This document shows positions 42,578 to 50,394 of a stretch of 64,000 nucleotides of DNA, piece after piece. This DNA is from Bacillota bacterium (GTDB lineage: Bacteria > Bacillota_A > Clostridia > Lachnospirales > Lachnospiraceae): the NCBI GenBank assembly GCA_023407175.1, contig JAEYMU010000056.1, positions 62,001 to 126,000 of the forward strand, read 5' to 3'. A program made the translations under genes and the position numbers. The notes under the pieces were generated by a model that did no database searches, was not told the origin of the DNA, and worked only from the letters and a program-made list of their open reading frames with translations. Position 1 is the stretch's first letter, and the number at the start of each line of letters is the position of its first letter.

Positions 42578-43705
42578 CTATATCTTGGCTTTGAATCTGT
42601 CGTACCGGAAGGCGCTGATATCAAGAACCGGCCCTTCTCCCACAGCCATTTGGGATAACAGAGTACCAACCGTCGGTGATATACCAAAGCCATGACCGGA
42701 GAAACCGCAGGCAAGGATTAGGCCCGGAGCCTCTTCTACCCTGCTGATGACCGGAACATGGTCCGCGCAGTCATCAATCCAACCGGCCCAGGTTCTTACG
42801 ATCTTAGCCTCAGAAAGGCACGGAAAATACTTCATGATGCCTCTGCAGATACAGGGAGCGGTCAGACTGTTTGTCACCGGAGTTCCATTATCCCTGTTAA
42901 CCCCCTCAAAGCCTGAGGAACCACCGAACACAAAGGAGCCATGGGTGCTTTGATGTCCGTAGAAATCAGCCATGGCTGTTCCGAGCATCTGATAGAACAT
43001 AGGCGGCTGGGCCTCTGTTACCAGCACCTCAAGCAAGGCCTGATTTATGGGAACATCAATGCCTATGGTTGCTGCAATCTTTCTGCTGTCATAGCCGGCA
43101 GCAAGAATGATTGTCTCTCCCTCATAGGTATTTTGGGCTGTTATCACCTGTCTGGCCTTCCCCTTGATTTTGCGAATTTCAACCACTTCCTCCCCTGTGA
43201 TAAATCTGACGCCAAGCTGCCTTGCTTTTCTGTAATATGCCAATGTAGCAAGCATCGGATTGGCATGCCCGTCTGTCGGACACCAGCTTGCTCCGATTAC
43301 CTCCTCGGACAGGTAGGGACAGATTTCCTTTGCTTCCCTTCCGTCGATCATTTTTACAGCAAGGCCAAGGGAAGCAGCGCTGTCTGTGAGACCTTCCAGG
43401 ATTTTAATATGGGCCTCGGTCTTACCCAGTCGAAGATTTCCCTCCTGATAATATTCCACATCCATTTCAAGCTCTGCGGAAAGCCCCGGCCATAAATGCT
43501 TTACCCCATACATTGCAAGGGGCAGCTCCCTCCTGTCGCGTCCTGACTGACGTACACCGCCGCCGTTTCTGCTGGAGCCGCCATTCCCTATATGCTCGCT
43601 TTTCTCAAGGACAAGAACCCTGCAGCCTCTTTTTGCCAGATAATAGGCAGTGGAATTACCAATAATTCCGCCTCCGATCACAATCACATCCGCACATTGC
43701 GTCAT
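42578..43705 (-). CDS. FAD-dependent amine/imino-acid oxidoreductase (DAO family, HcnC/OoxB-like)
   Basis: A 375-residue flavoprotein with the N-terminal dinucleotide motif 'VIVIGGGIIGNSTAYYLAKRGCRVLVLEKSEHIGNGGSSRNGGGVRQSGRD' (GxGxxG) and the C-terminal 'GFSGHGFGISPTVG', the signature of the sarcosine/DAO family. Such subunits oxidise the C-N bond of N-substituted amino acids, such as opines, D-hydroxyproline, proline or glycine. The start overlaps the BFD gene by 4 bases. Electron transfer to the ferredoxin-like partner is inferred. Confidence 0.9.
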   Translation of the reverse strand: MTQCADVIVIGGGIIGNSTAYYLAKRGCRVLVLEKSEHIGNGGSSRNGGGVRQSGRDRRELPLAMYGVKHLWPGLSAELEMDVEYYQEGNLRLGKTEAHIKILEGLTDSAASLGLAVKMIDGREAKEICPYLSEEVIGASWCPTDGHANPMLATLAYYRKARQLGVRFITGEEVVEIRKIKGKARQVITAQNTYEGETIILAAGYDSRKIAATIGIDVPINQALLEVLVTEAQPPMFYQMLGTAMADFYGHQSTHGSFVFGGSSGFEGVNRDNGTPVTNSLTAPCICRGIMKYFPCLSEAKIVRTWAGWIDDCADHVPVISRVEEAPGLILACGFSGHGFGISPTVGTLLSQMAVGEGPVLDISAFRYDRFKAKI

Positions 43706-44037
43706 TCTCCACGGACCTCCTCTCTTTCATTGCCAAGTACCCGCATTTCAATCGGTCTCATAGGGGCCCTGGAGGGTGCCGGTTCCAATTCCAAGGGGGA
43801 AATCCCAAGTTCCTTCGCGACGATTCTTTTCACCAGACTGCCGCAGGTTTGTCCCTGACAAAGCCCCATGCCGGAACGCAGGTAACGCCTGATTTCTGTA
43901 ATGGTAAACATTCCGTCATATACTGCTCTTCTGATTTCACCCTTTGTAACCTCTTCGCATCGACAGATTATCATATGGTCATCGGGCTCGGCACAGAATT
44001 CGCACAAAGCCTTGGCACGATCATTTATTTTATTCAT
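43702..44037 (-). CDS. BFD-type [2Fe-2S] subunit of an oxidoreductase complex
   Basis: A 111-residue protein with the bacterioferritin-associated-ferredoxin motif 'MIICRCEEVTKGEIRRAV' (CxC) and 'GMGLCQGQTCGSLV' (CxxxxC), which ligate a [2Fe-2S] cluster. In HcnB/OoxA-type enzymes this module forms the C-terminus of the NAD/FAD subunit. Here it is a free-standing protein. The ribosome site GGAAGGGTG lies in the repeat element at 44042-44117. Confidence 0.88.
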   Translation of the reverse strand: MNKINDRAKALCEFCAEPDDHMIICRCEEVTKGEIRRAVYDGMFTITEIRRYLRSGMGLCQGQTCGSLVKRIVAKELGISPLELEPAPSRAPMRPIEMRVLGNEREEVRGE

Positions 44038-44041
44038 TTTT

Positions 44042-44117
44042 ACACCCTTCCGAATATCACAAGCCTGCTTGTGATATTCACCAATAAATAGTTTGAAAGT
44101 GATTTTCTTTCAAACTT
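44042..44117 (-). repeat. Two-hairpin intercistronic repeat, copy A
   Basis: On the minus strand: stem AGTTTGAAAG / CTTTCAAACT, an AT linker (ATTTATTG), stem ATCACAAG / CTTGTGAT, then GGAAGGGTGT and the start of the BFD gene. Copies at 44118, 50395 and 58266 share the order and sequence. Confidence 0.8.
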
Positions 44118-44193
44118 ACACCCCTGCATATCACAAGCTCCGCTTGTGATACTGTATCAATAAATAGTTTGAAAGTGATTTTCTTTCAAACTT
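44118..44193 (-). repeat. Two-hairpin intercistronic repeat, copy B (tandem)
   Basis: Directly abuts copy A in the same orientation. Arms CTTTCAAACT and TCACAAG/CTTGTGA are intact, and the GGGGTGT end now faces copy A, so its ribosome site is unused. About 60 bases separate it from the stop of the upstream gene. Confidence 0.8.
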
Positions 44194-44254
44194 ACCTCCA
44201 TTCCTGCGCATGTTCTAACTGCTGATCTGTGTGACCATGCGCATGACAAGCTCT

Positions 44255-45826
44255 TTATTCCTTCCTGAAAAACCTGGCCCGCATCGCCATAGCAGCAGGA
44301 ACCCTAATCGTCAGTAAATGGGTATAATCAAAGGCCTTCTTTGATTTCACAGCCACAACCTCCGCCTCACATACCGTGCTGCCGCTTCTGTCAAGTGCCC
44401 TACCCCTGTCTCCCGGCTCCGGGAGGGGCAGAAATTCATAGGGAAGGGTAATTGCCGCAAAGCCCGGTTCAAACTCCTCATCCACCAGAAAGATTGCCTG
44501 ACCGGAGCAGGCGGCCACACACATTCCGCAGCCGGAGCATTCCTTTGACTCATCCAGTGCCGGTAATGCGGTAATATGACTCCCGATTTTGATACACCTC
44601 TTCGGACAGGCATCCTGACAGGGATTGCAGGGGATATTCTGGGTACACTCAATCACCGGATGCATGCCCTTCCTTCTGGTAACCCCAGGAAACCGTTCCA
44701 GCTCCGATTCATCCACATATCCCTTTTTCAGCAGATTCTCCGAGATATCAATACCCTCTTCTGTCTTTTCTATAAGCTTTCCGCGATTTCCCGGTGCGAA
44801 CATTCCTTCTCTCAAGCTGCCCAATGCCCTTTCCAGCTCTTTTATTTTCTCTGACTGTTCTTCCTCACCGAGGAAGCCAAGAAACCGGGCGGCGCTGATA
44901 CCTGCAATTCGTCCCTCAATCATAGCGGAGCTGGCTTCCTCAATACCGGAAACATCACCTGCCACATAAATTCCAGGCACACTGGTTGCACCTGCTTCAT
45001 CACAATCCGGCAGATAGCCAGCCGGGGTGTCCTTCATGTCGCAGCCCGCCATCTTAAGAAGCTGTGACATAGGGGACAGGCCGACGGCCAGACAAATCAC
45101 ATCCGCATCAAAATGCTTCTGTGTTCCCGGTATGATTCCCCAGCCTTTATCCACTTCGCCGATAGTAACACCGGTCACATGATCTTCGCCCTCTGCCTGG
45201 ATAATCGTATGGGAGAGATAGAAGGGAACGCCGCAGCGTGCCACCTTGGCGGCATGTACTCCGTAGCCTCCTACCTTTGGGGCGGCATCAACCACAGCCA
45301 CCACTTCACAGCCTGCCTGCAACAGCTGAAAGCTGACCACCAGCCCCACATTACCGGAGCCAAGCATCAATACCTTATTGCCAGGTCTGATACTATGAAG
45401 ATTCATCATTGTTTGTGCTGCTCCTGCACCGATCACACCCGGAAGGGTCCAGCCGTCAAAGGTAACCATATTCTCTGAAGCACCTGTTGCAACAATGATG
45501 GCATCTCCCTTATAATGCCGGACTTCGTCGTTAATTCTTACCGCAACTTCCTTATCCAGATAAAGTCCTATGACTGTGGCATTCAATAAAACCTCCACAC
45601 CGCTGTCATTGGCCTCCTTCAGTAATTCCTCACCGATTTTAAAGCCTCTTATTTTAGCCCTGTGTTCCTTAGAGCCAAAAAATTTATGAATTTGTTTAAA
45701 AAGCTGTCCGCCCGGCTTTGCATTTTCATCAAATACAATCACCCGCAGGCCGCATTTTGCTGCCTCGATGGCTGCCGATAAGCCTGCCGGACCGGCCCCA
45801 ACAATGATTACATCATATCTTGTCAT
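44255..45826 (-). CDS. FAD/NAD-dependent oxidoreductase with C-terminal ferredoxin domain (HcnB/OoxA-like)
   Basis: A 523-residue protein. Two dinucleotide-binding motifs are visible, 'YDVIIVGAGPAGLSAAIEAAKCGLRVIVFDE' near the N-terminus and 'KVLMLGSGNVGLVVSFQLLQAG' near 180, followed by 'VPGIYVAGDVSGIEEASSAMIEG'. Unlike classical HcnB, the C-terminal ~130 residues carry Cys-rich segments for two [4Fe-4S] clusters ('CNPCQDACPKRC' and 'CSGCGMCVAAC'). It would link the flavin dehydrogenase to ferredoxin or NAD. The ATG at 45826 has GGGAAGG 6 bases ahead, and a TTG at 45832 is less likely. Confidence 0.88.
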   Translation of the reverse strand: MTRYDVIIVGAGPAGLSAAIEAAKCGLRVIVFDENAKPGGQLFKQIHKFFGSKEHRAKIRGFKIGEELLKEANDSGVEVLLNATVIGLYLDKEVAVRINDEVRHYKGDAIIVATGASENMVTFDGWTLPGVIGAGAAQTMMNLHSIRPGNKVLMLGSGNVGLVVSFQLLQAGCEVVAVVDAAPKVGGYGVHAAKVARCGVPFYLSHTIIQAEGEDHVTGVTIGEVDKGWGIIPGTQKHFDADVICLAVGLSPMSQLLKMAGCDMKDTPAGYLPDCDEAGATSVPGIYVAGDVSGIEEASSAMIEGRIAGISAARFLGFLGEEEQSEKIKELERALGSLREGMFAPGNRGKLIEKTEEGIDISENLLKKGYVDESELERFPGVTRRKGMHPVIECTQNIPCNPCQDACPKRCIKIGSHITALPALDESKECSGCGMCVAACSGQAIFLVDEEFEPGFAAITLPYEFLPLPEPGDRGRALDRSGSTVCEAEVVAVKSKKAFDYTHLLTIRVPAAMAMRARFFRKE

Positions 45827-46151
45827 AGTCAACCTTCCCGCTTTCCTCCTTTGCCGCTACACCATATTGCGTCTGTACCCTCATTCCCTCCTTTAATGGT
45901 GTAATGCAGGTTCTGATATTCGGCCTACCGTCAACCACCATCACACAGTCGGTACATCTGCCGATAGCGCAAAAGATGCCTCTTGGCTTATGATATTTTT
46001 TGGTATAACGGTGTATCCTTACTCCTGCCGCATTCAGGGCGATCGCAATCGGCTCACCCTCCAGACCGGTTATTATCTTACCATCATAGGTAAATTCAAC
46101 CACTCTTTTTTCTTCCGGTTTTCCCAGTATTGGATGCTCACTTATTCTCAT
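45813..46151 (-). CDS. [2Fe-2S] ferredoxin-like subunit (HcnA type)
   Basis: A 112-residue protein of the Fer2_4 family: 'VEFTYDGKIITGLEGEPIAIALNAAGVRIHRYTKKYHKPRGIFCAIGRCTDCVMVVDGRPNIRTCITPLKEGMRV', with Cys residues in 'FCAIGRCTDC' and 'RTC' for a plant-type [2Fe-2S] cluster. It resembles the A subunit of hydrogen cyanide synthase/opine oxidase/proline dehydrogenase complexes. It is the first of the enzyme subunit genes and overlaps the next gene. Confidence 0.88.
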   Translation of the reverse strand: MRISEHPILGKPEEKRVVEFTYDGKIITGLEGEPIAIALNAAGVRIHRYTKKYHKPRGIFCAIGRCTDCVMVVDGRPNIRTCITPLKEGMRVQTQYGVAAKEESGKVDYDKI

Positions 46152-46213
46152 ATTAATTTACCATACCTTTCTTCAGAGCCTGCAAACATTGGGCCAAAGG
46201 CACAAATAACTGC

Positions 46214-47350
46214 CTATGCCAAATATGGCTCATTCCATAGGTTCAGCTTTGTTCCGATTCCTTTTTCCAGAGCATTGCGGTACACAATGGTACCCCATGC
46301 CACATCCTCGATGGGCATTCCTCCGACCGAATAAATAACAATTTCATCCTCTTTACGGTGAGCCGGAATTTTACCGGTTAAAACATCACCCAGATCATCA
46401 ATCTGCTCCCGTTTCATCCTTCCTTCTGCAATCAGGTCCATGCAATGTACGGCAGGAATCGGTATGGTATGATATGCCTTCTCTCCGATCTCCTCTTTCC
46501 AGGCCTCATACAGCTGAATATTATCCGTTACGGTTCTGGCCCTGTTCAGGATAAAATCATCATCAAATCTTGCAGCAGCCGGACAGCAAAGAATTGCTCC
46601 CGGCTTAATCCATTCTTCCTTTACATAAGGATATTGAAAGATATCTCCCGTGGGGCTTGAGGTTGCGACATGCACAATATCCGAATCTCTTACAGCCTCT
46701 TCCTCCGTCTCAACAATCCGGATATCCTTCACCTGGGGATGCTTCTCGTTCATATAACGGATGAAGCTGTCTATGGATTTCTTGCTTCTGCCTTTAATCT
46801 TAACAGTCTCGATGCCATCTCTTACCGCCATGGTTGCATCAAAGGCTGTTTTGCTCATAACACCGGGTCCTATGATACCGACTACCTTCGAATTTTCCCT
46901 GGAGAAATACTTAACGCCGACCCCCGGTATTGCTCCCGTGCGAAAGGCACTCAAAATATTGGCGGACATATAGGCTAACGGAGCTCCGGTATCCTTATCA
47001 TTCAGGGTCAGCATCAGAATTGATCTCGGAAGACCCTTTTTTCTATTCTCCACATTGGAGCCATACCATTTCATGCCCGCCATGTCAAAGGGACCGCCAA
47101 GGTAAGCCGGCATCGCCATAAATCTCCGGTCAGGACCGTCTGTCGGCATATTCGGGAAGGGTGATTCTGCTGGAAACTGCATCATGACACCGTGGGAATT
47201 GCCGTTTGGGCCACCCATTCTGTAATCACCTATTTTCAGGAGCTTAAACATCTCCTCCATCGCAGCCACACAGCCTGCCATGTCTGTTACTCCCGCCTTA
47301 ATCATATCTTCCTCATTCAAATAAATGAAATCAATCTGTGGATAGCTCAT
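46214..47350 (-). CDS. Ornithine cyclodeaminase/mu-crystallin family protein
   Basis: A 378-residue enzyme with the Rossmann motif 'KVVGIIGPGVMSKTAFDATMAVRDGIETVKIKGRS' and the substrate region 'FMAMPAYLGGPFDMAGMKWYGSNVENRKKGLPRSILMLTLNDKDTGAPLAYMSANILSAFRTGA', typical of the OCD family. The family includes ornithine cyclodeaminase, ketimine reductases, alanine dehydrogenase and proteins annotated as tyramine oxidase subunit B. It lies 60 bases upstream of the HcnA-like gene in an apparent operon. The start at 47350 has GGAGG 8 bases ahead. Confidence 0.85.
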   Translation of the reverse strand: MSYPQIDFIYLNEEDMIKAGVTDMAGCVAAMEEMFKLLKIGDYRMGGPNGNSHGVMMQFPAESPFPNMPTDGPDRRFMAMPAYLGGPFDMAGMKWYGSNVENRKKGLPRSILMLTLNDKDTGAPLAYMSANILSAFRTGAIPGVGVKYFSRENSKVVGIIGPGVMSKTAFDATMAVRDGIETVKIKGRSKKSIDSFIRYMNEKHPQVKDIRIVETEEEAVRDSDIVHVATSSPTGDIFQYPYVKEEWIKPGAILCCPAAARFDDDFILNRARTVTDNIQLYEAWKEEIGEKAYHTIPIPAVHCMDLIAEGRMKREQIDDLGDVLTGKIPAHRKEDEIVIYSVGGMPIEDVAWGTIVYRNALEKGIGTKLNLWNEPYLA

Positions 47351-47380
47351 ACAATTTTCCTCCATTCAATATAACAAATA

Positions 47381-47410
47381 AGGCCTTATGATACGGATAT
47401 CATAAGACCT
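47381..47410 (-). promoter_or_regulatory. Leader hairpin before the cyclodeaminase-like gene
   Basis: A 13-bp stem AGGTCTTATGATA / TATCATAAGGCCT with a tetraloop, then TTATTTGTT on the minus strand, ending 30 bases before the start codon. No promoter fits between it and the gene. TCGTT-N4-AACGA, a small palindrome at 47438-47451, lies just upstream. Confidence 0.6.
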
Positions 47411-47491
47411 CTCTGTCCTTTATTTTTCTACATTCTAATCGTTAATCAACGACTGTAATTGTAAAAATCGGAACTTGGGCTGTTTCAGAAA

Positions 47492-48337
47492 TTAAACTAT
47501 TGTAATTACCTTAAGCTTCTCCTTATAGCAATTCTGCCTTAAGCTGCTGATATATTTCTTTGGGGTATAGTCCGTAAATTCCTTAAAATCCTTTATAAAA
47601 TGGGACTGATCATAATAGCCTGCATCCATTCCGGCTGTAGTCATATTCCCCTGATTCATATTCCGGGTCATACCGTCAATTGCCATCTGGAATCTTATAA
47701 TACGCATCAGCTCCTTGGGGGCCATGCCGAATTCCTCACTGATCACCTTATTCAGATACCGGAGTGAATAACCGGTTTTCTGGCTTAGCTCATTCAACCT
47801 GACATTGCCTCCAGACCGGATGATTTCACTGCGCAGCAGCCGCGACAGACTATAGCCTTCATAATGATCTGCATTGTAATACTTAAGATAATAATTTAAA
47901 AACACCTTAATCTGCTGCTCAAAATGATCGGCGGACCAAATCTTTTCAAAAAATTCATCCCGCTCCGAAACAGAATCAAACAGACCGTCATAGTTAATTT
48001 CTTTTCCTACCAGCTCTTCTATCTTCACATGCTTGCCGACCGGATTATTGCCCGGAAGGAAACGAACACCGAAGTAATTACACCGGCTCATGGTTTCCAC
48101 TTCTATTTTCTCAAGAGGAGTCCCTGCCACCTTACTTTCCAGTTTGCTTCCGTTTCTGCAAAATAAGATATCCACGCATGCATCCGGTATGCCGTTCATC
48201 ATATTCTGTTCCGGCTTAAATTGATAAAAATGGGATATGCCGTACTTCATAAGACTATATTTTTTATATGCATCAGTGACTAATACAAAGCCAGGCTGCT
48301 TTGGCTGCAGCATTTCTGAATAGCATCTTTCTGCCAT
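47492..48337 (-). CDS. AraC-family transcriptional regulator
   Basis: A 281-residue protein. The N-terminal sensor region is about 170 residues and contains 'DACVDILFC' and 'FGVRFLPGNNPVG', a pattern of the DUF6597/AraC group. The AraC HTH has 'VRLNELSQKTGYSLRYLNKVISEEFGMAPKELMRIIRFQMAIDGM' and 'TTAGMDAGYYDQSHFIKDFKEFTDYTPKKY'. The frame is open to 48445, but AAAGGAGG sits 9 bases ahead of the ATG at 48337. It is probably the regulator of the downstream catabolic genes. Confidence 0.85.
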   Translation of the reverse strand: MAERCYSEMLQPKQPGFVLVTDAYKKYSLMKYGISHFYQFKPEQNMMNGIPDACVDILFCRNGSKLESKVAGTPLEKIEVETMSRCNYFGVRFLPGNNPVGKHVKIEELVGKEINYDGLFDSVSERDEFFEKIWSADHFEQQIKVFLNYYLKYYNADHYEGYSLSRLLRSEIIRSGGNVRLNELSQKTGYSLRYLNKVISEEFGMAPKELMRIIRFQMAIDGMTRNMNQGNMTTAGMDAGYYDQSHFIKDFKEFTDYTPKKYISSLRQNCYKEKLKVITIV

Positions 48338-48369
48338 AGGAAGCTTCCTCCTTTTATTCATACATAGCA

Positions 48370-48409
48370 AAAAGGCACAAGAGAATGCGAAATACTCTCT
48401 TGTACCTTT
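48370..48409 (-). promoter_or_regulatory. 5'-terminal leader hairpin of the AraC gene
   Basis: AAAGGTACAAGAGAG / CTCTTGTGCCTTT pairs over about 14 bases and is followed by TTTTTGC on the minus strand. It starts at the predicted transcription start and ends about 32 bases before the start codon. Confidence 0.6.
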
Positions 48410-48416
48410 ATTAGAA

Positions 48417-48445
48417 TATATACTACCGGACAGATGTTTTGTCAA
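48417..48445 (-). promoter_or_regulatory. Promoter of the AraC gene
   Basis: On the minus strand TTGACA (48445-48440), 17-base spacer, TATATA (48422-48417). It is divergent from the carbamate kinase promoter at 48468. Confidence 0.7.
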
Positions 48446-48467
48446 CAGAATAATTCATCCAAGTCTT

Positions 48468-48497
48468 TTGACATCAAAAGCACCTGTATGGTATAAT
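48468..48497 (+). promoter_or_regulatory. Promoter of the carbamate kinase gene
   Basis: TTGACA (48468-48473), 18-base spacer, TATAAT (48492-48497). Shares bases and spacing with the promoter at 11651-11680. Confidence 0.75.
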
Positions 48498-48508
48498 ATC
48501 CACAATAA

Positions 48509-48591
48509 GCAGATTAGACCATAAAATTCAGGGCATTGATCAATGCTTGCTTGAATCAATGTCATGAGTCTCTAATCTGCACAAATTTACG
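48509..48591 (+). ncRNA. 5'-leader hairpin element (copy 2), candidate cis-regulatory RNA
   Basis: Outer stem GCAGATTAG (48509-48517) / CTAATCTGC (48572-48580), identical to copy 1. The inner hairpin TCAGGGCATTGAT / ATCAATGTCATGA has a few mismatches, and TTTACGA (48585-48591) follows. The copy-1 segment between the inner hairpin and the outer arm is missing here. Confidence 0.55.
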
Positions 48592-48617
48592 AGTCGACGG
48601 CAGAACGGAGAATTAAT

Positions 48618-49550
48618 ATGAAGAAAAAAACAGTTGTAGTAGCTTTAGGAAGAAATGCATTCGGAACGAGCTTTCCGGAACAGAAAAAAGCAATCATCAA
48701 TGCGGCATATGCGATTGTCGATTTGGTAGAGGATAAATACAAGGTTGTTATCACCCACAGCAATGGGCCTCAGATCGGCATGCTTCACAGGGCCATGACG
48801 GAATTCAGCCGTCTGGACAATGCTTATACTGTGGCATCGATGGCGGTTTGCGGCGCGCTAAGCCAGGGATATATCGGATATGATTTACAGAATGCCATAC
48901 GCACCGTGCTTTTAGACCGCGGTATTTTCAAACCGGTATCTACCATTATCACACAGGTTCGTGTGGATACCTTTGATCCTGCCTTCCAGCATCCCACCAA
49001 GGTGATCGGCCGTCTTATGACAAAGGAGGAGGCTGATACAGAAATCCAGAAAGGGAATTATGTAACAGAGGAAAACGGTGGTTACCGGCGTATTGTCGCA
49101 ACTCCGAAGCCGATTGATATCTACGAAATCGACGCTATCAAGGCTCTCGTCGAGGCAGATCAGCTTGTTATAGCCTGTGGCGGCGGCGGAATACCGGTTT
49201 TGGAACAGGGAACAACCCTGCAGGGAGCAAGTGCGGTAATTGAAAAGGATCTGGCAAGTGAGAAGCTGGCCGACATGCTGGATGCTGATACTTTATTGTT
49301 CTTAACCGGAGTAAAGAAGGTTGCCCTGAATTTTGGAACCGATAAGGAACAGCCCCTGGACTCATTAACAGCGGCTGATGCCCGGAAATACATTGCCGAA
49401 GGCCAGTTTCCTGTCACCTCCATGCTTCCGAAGGTTGAAGCCAGTGTCAATTTCGTAACAAAAAAAGAAGGCCGCAAGGCTATTATCGGCCATCTGAACA
49501 ATGCCCATCAATGTGCAATGGGACTGAGCGGTACGGTCATTACAGCCTAA
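48618..49550 (+). CDS. arcC: Carbamate kinase
   Basis: A 310-residue enzyme of the amino acid kinase fold. 'TVVVALGRNAFG', 'VVITHSNGPQIGML', 'VIACGGGGIPV' and 'AVIEKDLASEKLADMLDADTLLFLTGVKKVALNFG' are the conserved carbamate kinase blocks, and 'FPVTSMLPKVEAS' is present near the C-terminus. It makes ATP from carbamoyl phosphate in arginine, purine-derived or agmatine catabolism. No ornithine carbamoyltransferase, deiminase or carbamoyltransferase partner lies in this window. ACGGAGAATTAAT precedes the ATG. It is divergent from the amine catabolic cluster. Confidence 0.93.
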   Translation: MKKKTVVVALGRNAFGTSFPEQKKAIINAAYAIVDLVEDKYKVVITHSNGPQIGMLHRAMTEFSRLDNAYTVASMAVCGALSQGYIGYDLQNAIRTVLLDRGIFKPVSTIITQVRVDTFDPAFQHPTKVIGRLMTKEEADTEIQKGNYVTEENGGYRRIVATPKPIDIYEIDAIKALVEADQLVIACGGGGIPVLEQGTTLQGASAVIEKDLASEKLADMLDADTLLFLTGVKKVALNFGTDKEQPLDSLTAADARKYIAEGQFPVTSMLPKVEASVNFVTKKEGRKAIIGHLNNAHQCAMGLSGTVITA

Positions 49551-49558
49551 GCCCTTGT

Positions 49559-49624
49559 CATCAGCCGCCCATTGTCGTATAGCCGGGATGCTACCCTGGC
49601 CTTCGACAATGGGGCGGTTGATAG
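49559..49624. terminator. Long hairpin between convergent genes
   Basis: ATCAGCCGCCCATTGTCG pairs with CGACAATGGGGCGGTTGAT around a loop containing GGG/CCC. It probably terminates transcription from both sides, though the T run is weak. Confidence 0.65.
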
Positions 49625-49631
49625 GTATGGG

Positions 49632-50390
49632 TCATATCCCTGTCTCCCGCATTTTCGCTGTTACTTTCTTTATTCTGTCTTCCATATTTATTCTGCCCTG
49701 CTTTGGAAGGTGCATTTCACTCACAATTTTTCCGTCACGCATAAACATAATACGTTCCGTCCAGGCTGCCACATTTGCATCGTGGGTTACAAGCATCACC
49801 GCAGTACCCTCAGCATTGATTTCGGAAAAGATATTCATGACCTCCTGTGTGAATTTTGAGTTAAGTGCGCCGGTAGGCTCATCACCGAAGATAATTTTCG
49901 GATTGCTCATAAGGGCACGGCATATCCCTGCCCGCTGAAGCTGGCCTCCTGAAACCTGCGTAATATCGCGCTTTTCCAGCTCCGCAATACCCGTTCTTTT
50001 CATAAGCGCTCTTGCTCTTTGGGTAATCTTCGCGGCATTCCTCCTGTTATCACGTATTGACGGCAGAATGATATTGTCCAGAAGATTCAGATTTTTCAGT
50101 AAAGTCGGCTGCTGAAAAACAAATCCCATCCTCCTTCTGCGTATATCTGAAAGCTCATTTTCCTTAAGTGCCAATAAATCCCTGCCATCAAAGGCAACCC
50201 TTCCGCTATCAATACTGTCCATTCCGCTCAGGGCAAACAGCAGCGTCGATTTTCCGGAGCCAGAGGGTCCCATAATCGCAACAAACTCACCCTCGTTTAT
50301 CTCCAGGGATACTCCGTCAAGCACCTTGCACTTTTCATCTCCTTCACCGAAGGATTTTATTATATTTTCACCGACAACGATTTTCTTCAT
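49632..50390 (-). CDS. ABC transporter ATP-binding protein (LolD/MacB-like)
   Basis: A 252-residue ATPase: Walker A GPSGSGKS, 'RRMGFVFQQPTLLKNLNLLDNIILP', signature 'VSGGQLQRAGICRAL', Walker B 'IIFGDEPTGALN', H-loop 'LVTHDANVAAWTERIMFMRDGKI'. This is the class that pairs with FtsX-type permeases for efflux or antibiotic sensing. The start at 50390 follows GGAAGGGTG, which comes from repeat copy C. An in-frame start at 50408 lies inside the repeat. Confidence 0.92.
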   Translation of the reverse strand: MKKIVVGENIIKSFGEGDEKCKVLDGVSLEINEGEFVAIMGPSGSGKSTLLFALSGMDSIDSGRVAFDGRDLLALKENELSDIRRRRMGFVFQQPTLLKNLNLLDNIILPSIRDNRRNAAKITQRARALMKRTGIAELEKRDITQVSGGQLQRAGICRALMSNPKIIFGDEPTGALNSKFTQEVMNIFSEINAEGTAVMLVTHDANVAAWTERIMFMRDGKIVSEMHLPKQGRINMEDRIKKVTAKMRETGI

Positions 50391-50394
50391 AAAT

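Noticed and set aside
42941..43495. 184-residue open frame on the plus strand
   Set aside because: Antisense to the DAO-type flavoprotein, which has clear motifs; no start signal.
44042..44193. CRISPR-like array
   Set aside because: The units are internally palindromic with no unique spacers, only two are in tandem, and no cas genes are near.
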